Source: Cloeon dipterum
Taxonomy: Eukaryota; Arthropoda; Insecta; Ephemeroptera; Baetidae
Assembly: GCF_949628265.1 (NCBI RefSeq)
Contig: NC_088788.1
Span: 15,624,001-15,688,000 of the forward strand
Length of the DNA: 64,000 nt
Direction of reading: 5' to 3'
The position numbers were made by a program, and so were the translations under genes. The notes below the pieces were generated by a model that saw only the letters and a list, made by a program, of their open reading frames with translations, was not told the DNA's origin and did not search any database. Numbering within the stretch: position 1 is the stretch's first letter; every line of letters begins with the position of its first letter. Positions 45,711 to 57,606 of the stretch are shown one piece after another.

Positions 45711-48700
45711 ATGACGTTCGAAGAGAATGAGATGACTATTCAGCTTTTGGACCCTGCTGACGATGGCACAATCTTGAAGGTACCCGATTTTGCATTTTAC
45801 TGGTTTTATTAAACAATTCTTAAATTCTAAGGAACGGAAAGTGAAAAAAGAGAAACTGCCGAAGGGAAAACGCGAGTATAGCGAGACTCATCTGCTAAGA
45901 GAATGTCCAAAGAAGCCGATTAAAGTCAAGAACGTGAGCCCTTGCATTTTCGACGTCATTTTTGAGTGAGTAATATTGCGTTCTGTGGGAAAATTTTGCT
46001 TCCTTCCTAGGCAGATTCCTCCTCCCGAAAAATTTCTCGGGGGTTCTTGGTAGAGCGAGTTTTACGACAGGAAAAGGAAAAAGGAATTCCTGCTTTTCCC
46101 TTGAATTCCCGCAGGACAAGAAAATATTTTTCAGGAACAGGACAAGAAAGAAATTTTGTTGCAAAGCAATTACAATCTTGGTCTCTATACTGACCTCATT
46201 AATATCAGAAAAACATTTTTGAAGACAGATAAAATTGCTTTTTAAATTAATACTGTTTTACGACTTTTTTGTCTTTAATGGGCCTCAAATGTTTAGCCTA
46301 AAGTGTTCACGTCCAAAATTTTCATCAATAGTTTTATTATTTTAAAATCATAACATCATAGCCCTAGAAGCAGTTACTATTGTTAAATTGCTAAGACCAT
46401 TTTGTAAGATGTATAGAAATTAAAAAAAAATTGAAATAAAATCAGGAAAAAGACAGGAATATTGTTGACGGAACAGGACAAGAAAATTAAATTATTTTCA
46501 AACAGAAACAGGCCAGGACAGGAACAGAAAATCCTTTCTTGAATACGCTCAAGTTCTTGGTGCATATACATTATTGATTACGAGCTCTGAAATGATTAAG
46601 CCATTTTTTCCAACACGAGATCCTGAATGTTGACTTTATTTTGAGAAACACCCGTCACTATTAGCGATAGCCCCTGTGTGTTAAAAGCCGCCAAAATGCA
46701 GATACCACGAATGTGTGAGCATGATTTCCAGGCCCTTCCACTGCGATTGCAGATTAAATCCTGCCTTTGCATGATTTATCTTTAATTTATGTATACTCAC
46801 ATTGTTAAGGCATTCTCAGGAGTGTCAAAAGCAGTGGGAGATTTTTGAGCAGTTCGGGCAGAGATGGCAAAAGGTGGTTAGCTGAGTTTACTCGAATTGC
46901 TCAAATAGCTAAACAGGCTGCGAGACTCCAATTATGCTGGTTTTCACACCTTTCCTAAATAAGGCTTTAGGGACAAATGTCTGGCGTGCCAATAAAAGAC
47001 CTCGTTGCATGCGGGGAGGAGAAAAGATGGCCACACATTGGGCCCAAGCTCTTCTGCGTCCACCTTTCCATGTTATCCGGTCGTAGGTATTATTGCTGGG
47101 ACCTGTGGGACCCGGTAAGCTCATACCGAGAAGTGCTCAGCAGACGTTAAAAAATTGATCGAGACCACCGCCATTGAAACGCATTTTTTAAATAAAATCC
47201 TATTTTGACGTTTCAACATAAATTAAATGGCTGGAATATTTTTGGTTCAGCGGATATCAAATGAAATTAAAAATCTAATCAAGCAAGAAAATAATATTCA
47301 GAGAGAATCTTTCCTTCACATTGTCTTTTTTCCACCAGTTATTTAGAAACGGACTCCATCACCAACCAGGAGATTGAGCAAGTGGCGAAGTGGATTTACC
47401 TGGCCGTCGAGTCCGACAAGAACAAGAGGGACAGCATGTCCAGGCTGAAAGCGGCAAGCGCTGATTTGCTCTCATCGAGCCATTTGATCAACAAGGGCAA
47501 CGTCTGGAAAATCATCAGCGAAAACATCAATGTCGAAGCCATCGCCTCCGCGTGCAAAAAGGTTCGCTTTGTTAACTGTAAACTCGCATGTGTTTATACA
47601 GCTTTTTGATAAATTTTTGTTTTAGACGCTGTGCACGAATGCAGAAGAATTGCTGAAAAGTCCAGAATTCTTGCAACTCGAGCCAAATGTCATCTCCCAC
47701 TTCCTGAAGCTGGAGGGCTTGAGAGTCGATTCGGAGATGCTGCTGGTCCGAGCTTGCCTTGCCTATAATCGCCAGTTGAAACGCGAAGTTGATAAGTAAG
47801 GAAATTTTAAATTTATTTTCGTTTTTTGCTATTAATCTCTAATGTTAAATATGTGCAGGTAGTCTCAGCAATATTTTAAATGAAACTGTCTATATTTTTA
47901 CCGTCATATCACCACCACTTGTTTTTTAGACACACGCAGCTTAATTTACGAACAACAAATATAGAGCACACATTCCCGGATTTTATGATTTTTTGAAAAT
48001 CACTTTATTTGTTTTTGAAAAAAAAAATGGAATAAACGCCATAGGAAAAATTTTATGCCGAACAATTTTTGTGGAGAAAATATTTTATAAGGAAACCAAT
48101 TTTCAATTTCGAGTTTGAACATCAAATTTCCATAAAAAGGCATTTTTATCATATAATAATTTTAAAATCAATAATCCATCCTGAAATTTTGCGATGCGGT
48201 GATATACGTTTTTTTAGATATTCCAGGTCAAAGTTCAAAAGCCAGATTCTGGTCGAAAATCGATATATCAAGTTAACGCGAGATCTCGGCTTCTGCTCCG
48301 GTCAGAAATACAAAATCTGTAAACTGATTGACTCGATCGTCTTGATGCCCCATCTGACGATTAATATAGGTTTTAAGGGGGGTAACCCACACACCATTTT
48401 ACCAACTCGACTTAAAGAAATGCTTTTGCACCATAGCTTGCTTGCCTTGAATGTTTGAAATAACCTTAGAAAACGGTTTAAAACACCTTCCCTACCAACC
48501 CCTAACTCATACCTATTCAAAATTTACCATAAAATCCTATTTAATTTATAATGTCGTGGCGGGTATTTATGGATTTTATTTAATGTGCTTTCAGCGTTAC
48601 ATTCCGTAAATACTTCCTTCCTCACCTCCGCCTGCTGACCCTAACGGTAGCCGAGCTGGGCGAGATTGAACATTTGCTGACCCTCGATGAAAAGCTTATT

Positions 48701-50190
48701 CTGGTTCACCTCATACTCGAAAAAGAGTATTTCTTGAATATCGAAGATCTGGTGAATGCAGGTAGCATCGAACCGAACCAACTGTGCTCGGAAAGGCAGG
48801 TGCGCTACCGTGGAGATTTCCAGACCATGGAAATCGTGCCTGACGAGGAGATACTCGATCTGACTGGCGTCTTCCGCAACGGCTTATTCTCCACGATCAA
48901 ACATTCAACGTCCGAGTTCGAGCTTTCGTTTGTGGCGCTCAGGAACATCCGAATCAGGCGCATCGTCATGTTCACTCCAGTGCACTTGCTCCCCGACGAC
49001 TTTTTCTGCCCCGACGTTGTCAAAAGGTATTAAAAAGGCTGGTTTACAGGGTATAATTGTATCAAAAAAATATGATTTTATGTTTATGTGAAACATGTAA
49101 CGTCTTAAGTATTAACTACTCGGTCAGGTAAGGGGAATAATAGTAGGAGATACGACGACCACCCTCTCGAAGACACTCAGAAGTGACATTGGATTGAAAG
49201 AGATTTTTTGATTGCTGCGCGCTTTAACTTCTCCGCTCTCGAGGTCTCTTTAACAGGTCGTCACATCTCTTACCTTTACTCAGGGTGTCGATTTTTTAAG
49301 TGATCGATTGTTTGGTTTTCTTTTCTTGCCCATCCTTGTTTGAACCAAACATTCGACAAAGGAACAAAAATCGGGTGTGTCCTGAGTTCTTTACATCAGC
49401 GGTCATGACACCGACAACGTCACAATATTGCCGATCTCTCTGTCTAGCTCTTAAGGGCTAAACGTGGCGGCCAATTCCAAAAATTCAACGGCAATGATTT
49501 TTATTATAATTTTTAGTTGATGATGAACAATGTATTTTTGACACCCAATTGTCCTTTAAGTTTGGCGTCCGCTAACACCTGGTGTTTTCAGCTTAGAAAT
49601 CAGGCAGAAAGAGAGGATTCTGATCATGTCTGGGAATTTCACGTTGACGTACAAGGTCTGGGAAGGTGAGAAACTCCTAGCTACCAATGAATATAAGTCG
49701 GACGAAAAGTTTGAGTAAGTTTCTGATTATTTTTTGTTTCATAAAATAACATAATATTAGGTTGTTTTTAAGAGGGAAAGAGCGACTTGAGATACGTTTG
49801 GACGTTAATTCAAATTTAATTTTCGGTTTAACAATACATATTTAACATGTAGGAATTATAATCAACCAAAAAAGATTACACGAAACTCAATAATTATGCT
49901 AAGATATGAAATCATATTCCATTCAAAGAGAAATTTTAATATTGTGTTATTTTTCCAGATTCAACCGGTTGGGTGTGTTCCCCACGGACATTCCGGTGTC
50001 CAAGTCGGCCAAATTGACTTTGAAGGTGACCAGCCGCGCCGATTGGAAGATGCGCCACATCGAAATCCAGAAAGTCAATGATTTCCTGAATAAAGAGGCA
50101 ATCGGCAAAGAGATCGTCAGCGGCCTCACTGTGTCCTCTAAAAGTGAGAAGTACACTGTCTTCAAGAGCATCCAATACACTAGCGACTAG
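45711..50190 (+). CDS. Divergent BACK-domain protein lacking an intact BTB
   Basis: Seven exons, 45711-45779, 45832-45965, 47339-47561, 47626-47795, 48595-49026, 49592-49714 and 49959-50190, join in frame to 460 aa. Residues about 65-200 resemble the end of a BTB fold followed by a BACK domain: IFDYLETDSITNQEIEQVAK, then CKKTLCTNAEELLKSPEFL and VDSEMLLVRACLAYNRQLK. The N-terminal half of a BTB domain is absent; in its place is a short basic stretch. The C-terminal half (VFRNGLFSTIKHSTSEFEL through the end) has strand-rich character and could be a diverged PHR-like module as in BTBD1/2/3/6, but I cannot confirm that. BTB-BACK proteins usually serve as cullin-3 adaptors; without BTB this one would not be expected to bind Cul3 in the normal way. 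Weak poly(A) signal ATTAAA at 50259-50264. Confidence 0.72.
46010..46590. repeat. Degenerate repeat with recurring AGGACAAGAAA motif
   Basis: Within intron 2 of the BACK-domain gene. The motif AACAGGACAAGAAA occurs near 46136 and near 46472, and shorter CAGGACAAGAAAAT, CAGGAAAAAG and CAGGACAGGAACAG variants are interspersed. It looks like a decayed repeat; I cannot assign a class. Confidence 0.4.
49127..49274. repeat. Possible degenerate inverted repeat in BACK-gene intron 5
   Basis: Arms begin GGTAAG, continue GAGAT and share GACGACC, then lose alignment before AAGT. Similarity is patchy, so this could be an old foldback element or chance. Confidence 0.3.
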
Positions 50191-50317
50191 ATTGTTGTGC
50201 TGATGTTATGGTCATTGCTAGGTGCTGCATTGACCCTCGATATTTTTTTGTATTGATCATTAAAAATGCTTGATCAGTTAGAAAAATGCTTACTTTAATA
50301 GTTTTAATTACAAATAT

Positions 50318-53300
50318 TTAGACTCGCTGCGGAGTGCTGGCCATGGGCTGCAGATTCATTTTCGCCGCCTCTTGCCTAATCACGGCGATCAGTTCCTGGT
50401 TCACCAGAAACGTGAACCTCAGGGTAGAAATCTGCATATTTTAAAGTGTAAATTCTTTATTTAAATCTGAATTCTTTTCAAGAAACTTTAGCTGAAATTT
50501 GATATTTAATTGACATTTTTGTTACGGAGGCATCGATCTAGCAACCCTAAATAATCGGGAACTATTCCTTTCGCGTATTGGCATCTTTTATTAGCTAAAA
50601 TTTATTACTAACGAATGGTAGCAAAAAGACACAGCAAATTTTCGATCAAAAGGTGCGCTATCCTTGTAAATCAACCGTGAAACCTTCAAAACCAAATATT
50701 TTGCCTTAGAAAGTACTTAAAAAAAAACTGAGACTTACCTCAATAACTGAGTTGTTGTTGAGGCGCGTCTTTTTGGCGGTGAGCAGCGGCTTGCCGTCGA
50801 CCATGATGGCGCGTTTTCCCTCGCACACAAGGAAGAAGTCACCATTGTTCCTGAGCCTGATGGTGCCCTGACGGCGCGAAACCTTGTAGGCGGGGCCCTC
50901 AAGGGCCAGGTCGACGTCAACGCTCAGGTCCTTGGACATGCGGCCCAGTGTGATCTCGCGGCTGCGCATAAGGTAGCGCACAAAGCGGCCGCGCAGCACT
51001 GCTAGCGTCTGGTTGTCGAACTCGACCGGGCCGATGCCCGTCACGTGCTCCACAGCCACTGACCACTGCTTCGTTTCTGCCTCCAGCCGGTTCACCTGCC
51101 GCTGCAGCGCCCTGGAAATTCACAATTTAGAGTTTAAACGTTCAAATTGTAAGTGAAACTGTGACGGGAAATTATGTATGTGTCGAAAGAACACAGTTTT
51201 CAGAATTTCCTGAAAACTCGATCTCCTGAAAAAGACATATTCCGTTATGGTTCTCAAAATGAGCTAACAATAAATGAAAAGCAAATTTGGTCTGAATAAT
51301 AAGAGAATGGGCCATATTTTCAAGGAAATAGCTGTCCATCCTCTGCTGTCAGTATTTATTTCTTTTTTCGGTTGATAAAAAATAAATAATTTGGAATTCC
51401 AGAATTTTTTTTAGAGTTCTTATTTTTACCTGTCTGCTAGGCTCATTTCGTGGCAGAGCGCCTCATCTTTGGGGTCAGTGAGGTCGTTGTCACGCATTAG
51501 CTCTTCTGTCTCAGAGAGACTGTAAGTTTGGTCTGGCCGCTGCGAACCTTGGTCTGAAAACGTCGGAAATTTATATTAAAAATAAACTAAGAAATATACA
51601 CCCTACTTGTTTGATCAGGTAGAAGGTGGTACTGGCGCATCAGCAGCCAATGGTTGTATAGCTTCTTGGCGGTGCGACTCTCGTAAAAGACGCTCGCGTT
51701 CTCATCCAGCAGCTTCTGGAACACCTCCTGGGTTGGCTGAGAATTCTGCTGTAAGTAATGATTTGCTTATAAAATAAAAAGCCTGATTGGCTGGTTCTCT
51801 TAAAACCAGAGGGGATTTCCAATTTTAAAGAAGGGAATTTAAAAAAATAAGATTGAATGTTAAACATTTTTAAATAATAAATTTAAGATCTACAGTCATG
51901 ATAATGTGACTAAACCATCCCAAAATTTCATCTATTAAAACTACAAAAGGGTATTAAAAAAGCACTATTTTTCTCACCGCGGGAATGCGTGCGAGCAGGA
52001 TCTCTTCCGCCGAGCTGAAAAGAGCCTTGTATTTGACAGCAGCAATCATCTCTGGGTGCAAATTCCTCATGGCCGCCATTGCCACCCTGTTGACCGCTGG
52101 GTCGTACATCAGGGCCCAGAAGCGGCCCTGCACTTCGGCGAAGGTGAAGCGACAGCTGAACTTGACACCAGTGTGCACCACCTTCAAGTCACTTGTCTGC
52201 GATAAAATTATTAAATTAATTGTGATTGGAAATGAGGCTGTGAAATGTAGGTAGTTGACTATTTTTTCGCAATTTTTTGTACGTATATTTTAGAGAATTT
52301 AATGCCATTTAAACCATTTTGCGCTGCTGAAACCAGCTAAAGTCTGTTGTCTGTTAATTAAATAATTTCTGCTTCTTTTACCGTCTTAGAATTGAAAATA
52401 CACCGTTTTATATAAAAGAATAAACAAAAAATCAAAAAGATTCAAACAATATCTGATACGAAAGGAAAATTGCGTCGCTGTAAGTTATTTGAAAAATAGG
52501 CGACCACTTGAGGTCTTTGGAGCTAGCCTCAACTGCCTCATGAATAGGACGTACTGATTGACGTCGAAACAATAGTCGAGGATTAAAACGACGAATTGGA
52601 ATAGAACAACAAGGATGAAGTCTGTTTTCATTTATTCGATTTATTCCCAATTATGTATTTGAAAAAATTTGAGGTTTTGTTCAAATAATAATTAGCTTCT
52701 AAAATGTAAAAATGGTGTGTCCTTACATGCCATCCTGTAAATAAAAATGAAAGGGTCCAGATACCTGCATGACTCCAATGATGAGGGCCAAGTCGTCTGA
52801 TGGCTTCCAGCGGCCAAGGTCCTTGTTAGCCGACTGTTTTAATTTGGCCCGCTTCTTGTGGCTGCCGCCCTTGGAAGGCCTCTTCCGTTCGGACCCTCCA
52901 ACAAGGGCCGGCGTATGCGGTAAAATCGGCGTCACCGGTGAGCTGACAGAGCTGCCGAGAGCACTCGCGGGCACCTGCGTTGCTGTCGGAGAACCTGAAA
53001 TGGGCACTTGTTTGAGTTTGGACGTGGTTGTGGACAATGCGAGCCTTACTGGAGGAGACATTCGCGGGCGTCGTCGAGTGGGGACTGCTGAAGGGCGTCT
53101 TGGACCCTGCTTTGGCCGCCAGGGGGGTCGTAAAGGAGCTGCGGCCCAAACTTGACTCGACTATTTCGTCGTCAAAGCGTCTTCTTCGTATCGAGCGTGA
53201 GCTATCGGTGCAAAAAATACAAAATCAATATTATGATGGGGACATTTTTTTTTTTTATTTTCTAATTTACCTCCTTCTTTGATTGGAATCCGCACTTTTG

Positions 53301-53470
53301 GCGGCTAAAGGCGTGACTGCTGCTGGCGTTCTGGCTTTGGTCGGCGGCGGCCGGACAGTTTGCGGACTTTGCGGTGAGGCGACCAAACCTGCCGGAATGC
53401 TCGCCTCCGTTTCCATCAGCACATTTTGTTCTTCGACCTTAGCGGCACTCGCCTCAGCCTCCTTGTCCAT
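50318..53470 (-). CDS. Mcrs1: Microspherule protein 1 (MCRS1)
   Basis: Nuclear protein known from INO80/NSL chromatin complexes, also linked to spindle microtubule minus ends in animals. Eight coding exons on the minus strand: 53470-53271, 53201-53050, 52994-52765, 52196-51978, 51748-51607, 51553-51430, 51111-50739 and 50431-50318, giving about 517 aa (human 462). Landmarks: RRRRFDDEIVESSL, KDLGRWKPSDDLALI, VHTGVKFSCRFTFAEVQGRF, ALFSSAEEILLARIP, a coiled-coil stretch, then a C-terminal FHA domain running from FDNQTLAVLRGRFVRYLMRS through NNGDFFLVCEGKR to LRFTFLVNQELIAVIRQEAA. The start ATG (53470) is one base inside an exon with acceptor CTGCAG, so at least one non-coding exon (around 53536-53600) precedes it. 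It converges with the BACK-domain gene, leaving only 127 nt between stop codons. Confidence 0.95.
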
Positions 53471-53839
53471 GCTGCAGAAAGAGGTGCGAAAAGTTACATT
53501 ATGTACTCCGTCTCGTAAGTGAAAAACTATGTTTACCTCTTGCCGAGCACGTCTGCCGATTGCTGTCGAGAAATCTCGTAGGTTTAACGTTAACAACTGT
53601 GTGTACTTCTTAAAAAAAAATTAAAGTTGATGCGTCGAAGGTCGAGGCTAGTAGCAGCCAAAATCAGAGATTATTGTGAGTCGTCGGCCGTCTCGGCCAG
53701 GAGGCGACCTTAACTTGAAAACAAACAAAACCTCTTGTTTCTTGTATGTCCCACAGAGGGCATACATAGCATGAATCAGTTTGTCAGAAGGCAAAGTCTG
53801 AGTATAACTAACGTTAGCTCACGTAATATTTAGCATCAT
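53471..53839. other. MCRS1 5' region
   Basis: Contains a probable non-coding first exon of MCRS1 on the minus strand ending in a donor near 53536 (AAGAG|GTAAAC). Beyond this, no exon seen. Confidence 0.4.
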
Positions 53840-53912
53840 GTTTCCGTGGTGTAGTGGTTATCACATCCGCCTAACACGCGGAAGGTCCCCGGTTCGATCC
53901 CGGGCGGAAACA
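53840..53912 (+). tRNA. tRNA-Val (AAC)
   Basis: A 73-nt sequence folds as a complete cloverleaf: acceptor stem GTTTCCG/CGGAAAC, D-arm with box A (TGGTGTAGTGG), anticodon stem TCCGC/GCGGA with loop CTAACAC giving anticodon AAC, and T-arm with box B (GGTTCGATCC). Discriminator base A. No intron. A run of five T follows directly and serves as the Pol III terminator. Confidence 0.97.
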
Positions 53913-53917
53913 TTTTT
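53913..53917 (+). terminator. Pol III terminator of tRNA-Val
   Basis: TTTTT immediately after the discriminator base. Confidence 0.85.
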
Positions 53918-54117
53918 GCTCCTATTGTTCTTTTTTAATTTAAAGCTATTAGAATAATTTAAAATTTTATATTCAATTAAAATAGGACATAGACCACTTT
54001 AATTTGAACACATTTAAAAAACGGGTTAATTTGTTTGCAATGTGTTAAAATAAAACCCTCAAATAACTAACAGCCACAGATTTATTGAGCAGCAAATGTA
54101 TATTAGGAATCACATTT

Positions 54118-56965
54118 TTATGAGTCAAGTTGAAGGTCGAGTGCCACTTGTCTAGCAGTAAGGTACATGTACTCGTGTCGGTGCTTCTTGAACGCCTCCA
54201 CAGCCCTGTCCCTGGCGGCCGGCCACGCGTACATGGACCTGAACACACAAAATCAGCACACCACGATAAATAAGAACTATTCATTATATATTTTACCTGA
54301 AGAGGGGTCTGACGAATTTCATCCTGCCCTGGATGGTGGCGAAGTCGATGACCTCGCCGATCTTGTCTTCCCACTTGGCCCTGATGCAAAGTCGCAGCCA
54401 GCGGTACTTGGACTCGGTGTTACGCATACTCTTCATGTTGTACCACTCGTCCATCTTTCGCAGCTTCGTCACCGAAATTATCTGATGCTCGCTGAGTTCT
54501 AGTTGGTCAAGAAACTCCCTTTGCTGAAGTGGTGACAGGTCCTTGAAGCTTGGGCCAGAGGACAATGAATCCACCTCCTTTTCAGGGCATTTTAGCCACC
54601 TATCTGCCAGCTTAGTGCACTCCTCCGATAAGGTCATGTCATACCTGAAAATCCAAGAGGTCGTCTATACTTTTAGCAGTGTGCTATCATAGGAAAAAAA
54701 ACGGAAAGTATGCTAATTGTAAAAGATAGGATGCCATAATATTAATGCTACTGTCAGTTTATTATAAAAAGGTTGAGTCTTACTGAGGGATGACTGGTGG
54801 CATTCCAGTTCCGTAGAACCATGTTTGCCAATCAACAGAGTCCAAGACAGCCTTTTTGCTGGCAAAGAACTTGTACAAGAAGGATTTGAACATATCAGTG
54901 TCGATCGGATGGCCCTTGAAGTGTTGACAGTAAGCCTTGATGAATGGGCCGAACACGTCTTCAAGTTGAAAATATATAAATCTTTGTAAATTTTGATAAA
55001 GTAAAATTTACCGTTTCCTCCTAAAAGGGTTTCCAAATAGAAAAGAAGAGTGTGGCCCTTCTCATAAGGCACGTTATTGTAAATGTCCTCAAAGTCAATT
55101 CCCGTCAGGTTTTTCACCAGGGTCGTCTCGATTTCTGGATATTTGCTGTCTTTCACCTTTGATCCCGGGAACACATTCGATTTATTATTTAATATCATTT
55201 AAAAATCAGCCAAAATCGTCAGCATACCGTGTTCCTCAATTCGTTGAGTCCCAAAATAGCAGAGAAGTGTCTGTGCTTCTCGCCGAAAAGCTTGGCCTCA
55301 ATCTTCCTCTGCACAAACATAGTCCAGCCTTCGTTGAGCCAGAAGTGCTCGAACGTTTTGATTCCTACGGAATTTCCGGTCCAGGAGTGCGAGATCTCAT
55401 GCGCAATGACATCAGCTTGCGAGCGGTCGCCTACGACACAGGTCGGCGTGACAAAGGTGATGCAAGGGTGCTCCATTCCTCCATAGCCAAAGCTTGGGGG
55501 TAAAATCAGCAGGTCGTAGCGGCCCCACTCGTACTCGCCGCAGAATTCTTCTGCCAGCTTGAGCTGCTCCTCAGCCTACATAAAAAAAAATTAATATTTT
55601 TCTTAATTAATTTAAACATTTTCTTCCAAACTTTTGGATAGAGCCCAATTAAGAAACATTGGTAAAACGATTTATAAATTTTGGATTTGTTAATATAATT
55701 TAGATTTTCATCAATAATTTTCTGCAAATTTTATTTTCTTAAAAATAATTATAAAGGAAAGTTTTTAACCTGATTAAATTCCCAGGTGGCGGCATCGACG
55801 TTCTCCTCTTCGCACCAGACGTTAACTCTCGGGCTGATGGTCCTGTGCGCCAGTTTGGCAACTACAATTGCAAGCAAGTACGATGGAATGGTCACTTTTT
55901 GCTGGTACCTGTGCCGCTTCTGCAAAAATTTTATTTTAATTTCTCCAATAATTGAAACAGGATATTTAGTTTATTGAACTCACCAGGGAAGTACCGGGTA
56001 AGACCTGAGGAGTACCGCTGCTGATCGCACTTAGCAGGACGGTCATGTCAGCGTCTGCATCCACCTCAGCGGAATACGTGAATTTGACGAATGGTGTGTC
56101 CTGACAGGGCAAAATTGTCCTGCAGTGGATTGACTGCAAAGGGAAAAGAGTAATATAATATGAGACACACAAAACATTTAAAATTAAAATTAGCACTGCA
56201 GGGTTTCAGTTTTGCTGCGGACAAAATATAATTTGAGTATTTTGTGTATTTTGTCTTTTAAAGATCATACCGAGCACTGACTAAACAAGTAGGGGTGCGT
56301 TTTGCCGGCGGTCTGCTCAGGCCTGAGCCACTGCAAAGCGCTCGCGTTGGAAGAAGTCTCATAATCAATGACCAAATCAAATATCCTGAAATGAATAGTA
56401 AACTTTTTAAACACGAATGAAATGTAAATCGGTTTATATATACTACTCTGCAAAATTTATTTTTAAATTTCACTTCTATATAAGATTTTGTGTAAGTGAT
56501 GCTTTACTTTGGAGTGTTAGGAGGGAGTTTGATCGTCAAGTTTTCACCAAATGTGGCAACCGAGGGTCCTTTGAAGAAGTCCACGCGGTTCCCGTTCAGA
56601 GAAGCCTTTTTTACATTAAGATCCTTTGTGTCGAGCACCTGTGTATTAAATTTTTATCAGTCATGTTTAAACATTGATAAGGCGACGAGATTCACTGCAT
56701 GCGATTGCGTGAGAAAACCCACATGAACTGACCACTTTGTCTGCGAGCTCGTTGACCTTCTCCAGGGTCAGGGTGACCGAGCCAGCGAGGGTCTGCTTCT
56801 TGAAGTCGACCAGCCAGGCAATATGAGCATGTCGGACAACTACATCCTCTGTCAGAAGCGAAGATATTAAAAATTTTAGACTTTAATCGAGAAATAATTT
56901 TTTTGCGACTGACCAGTATTGGCAAAAGATGAAGGATCGTTTTTGCTGAGCGCGTCGATGCCCAT
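54118..56965 (-). CDS. Leukotriene A4 hydrolase-like M1 aminopeptidase, copy 1
   Basis: Zinc aminopeptidase of the LTA4H/aminopeptidase B branch of M1. Eleven exons on the minus strand: 56965-56914, 56848-56733, 56638-56508, 56385-56271, 56133-55984, 55919-55770, 55575-55228, 55156-55012, 54958-54784, 54644-54297 and 54238-54118, giving 616 aa (human LTA4H 611). Zinc site HEISH (His297, Glu298, His301) with Glu320 in FWLNEGW; Tyr380 and Tyr385 sit where human LTA4H has Tyr378 and Tyr383; GRMKF near the end keeps the carboxylate-binding Arg/Lys. The exopeptidase signature reads GGMEH (270-274) instead of GGMEN, an unusual change. Family stretches include [20 protein letters not shown] and [13 protein letters not shown]. 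Only vertebrate enzymes are well known to make leukotriene B4, so peptidase activity is the safer inference. Minus-strand AATAAA at 54086-54081. Confidence 0.93.
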
Positions 56966-57606
56966 TTTGCAGGTTTGGAATACGTATTCCTTCTAACTCG
57001 TCGACTTGAATGGTGAAAAGCAAAGAGGGCGAGGTACTTTTATATGTGTTGATGCAGCAGTTATCAACATCGATATAATCAACACTGCTCCAAATTTGCA
57101 GTTTTCGCTATCAAAAATCACACATGCCTTGCATTGGAAAAATAAATATTTTCATTCCCCAGCATGGAAATTAGGTCAAATTAAAAATTGTGATTAATTT
57201 GGGAAATTCACGAGCGCACTATTAATGAAATAACACTATGTCGATTTCTGCATTTTCTCCTTAAAAGTGGCTCTACGTCGTCAAATCCCTTTATTTTATA
57301 GATAGCGTTTATTAATAAATTTCATAATATATGTCAATCAGAAGAAAAAAATTTCACCCCTTTTGTGGAGTTTTATAGCTGTGTAATAAAAAACTGCAAA
57401 TATTAACCATCCAAATGGACTACTGACATAATGTCGCAATGCCACAAACACCTTGATAGTGTTTTTAAAAACAGCACTGAGGTGAAATAACTTATTTCCG
57501 GTTTATACTGGGTGCAAAATACTTTTACTCAATTAAAAAACCTATGATTAAATTGAATCCAATCATCCGCATTTATTAAGTAGAAAACGTAGAAATCACT
57601 TATTTT
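56966..57606. other. Spacer between the two LTA4H-like genes
   Basis: AT-rich spacer holding the promoter of copy 1 and the 3' UTR of copy 2. Minus-strand poly(A) signal of copy 2 at 57577-57572. No other feature seen. Confidence 0.45.

Noticed and set aside
48069-48458. 129-codon open frame inside an intron of the BACK-domain gene
   Set aside because: No recognisable motif and no splice support; possibly transposon debris, but nothing positive shows it.
49127-49274. Inverted similarity in a BACK-gene intron considered as a firm mobile element
   Set aside because: Arms align only in patches; kept as a low-confidence repeat rather than a finding.
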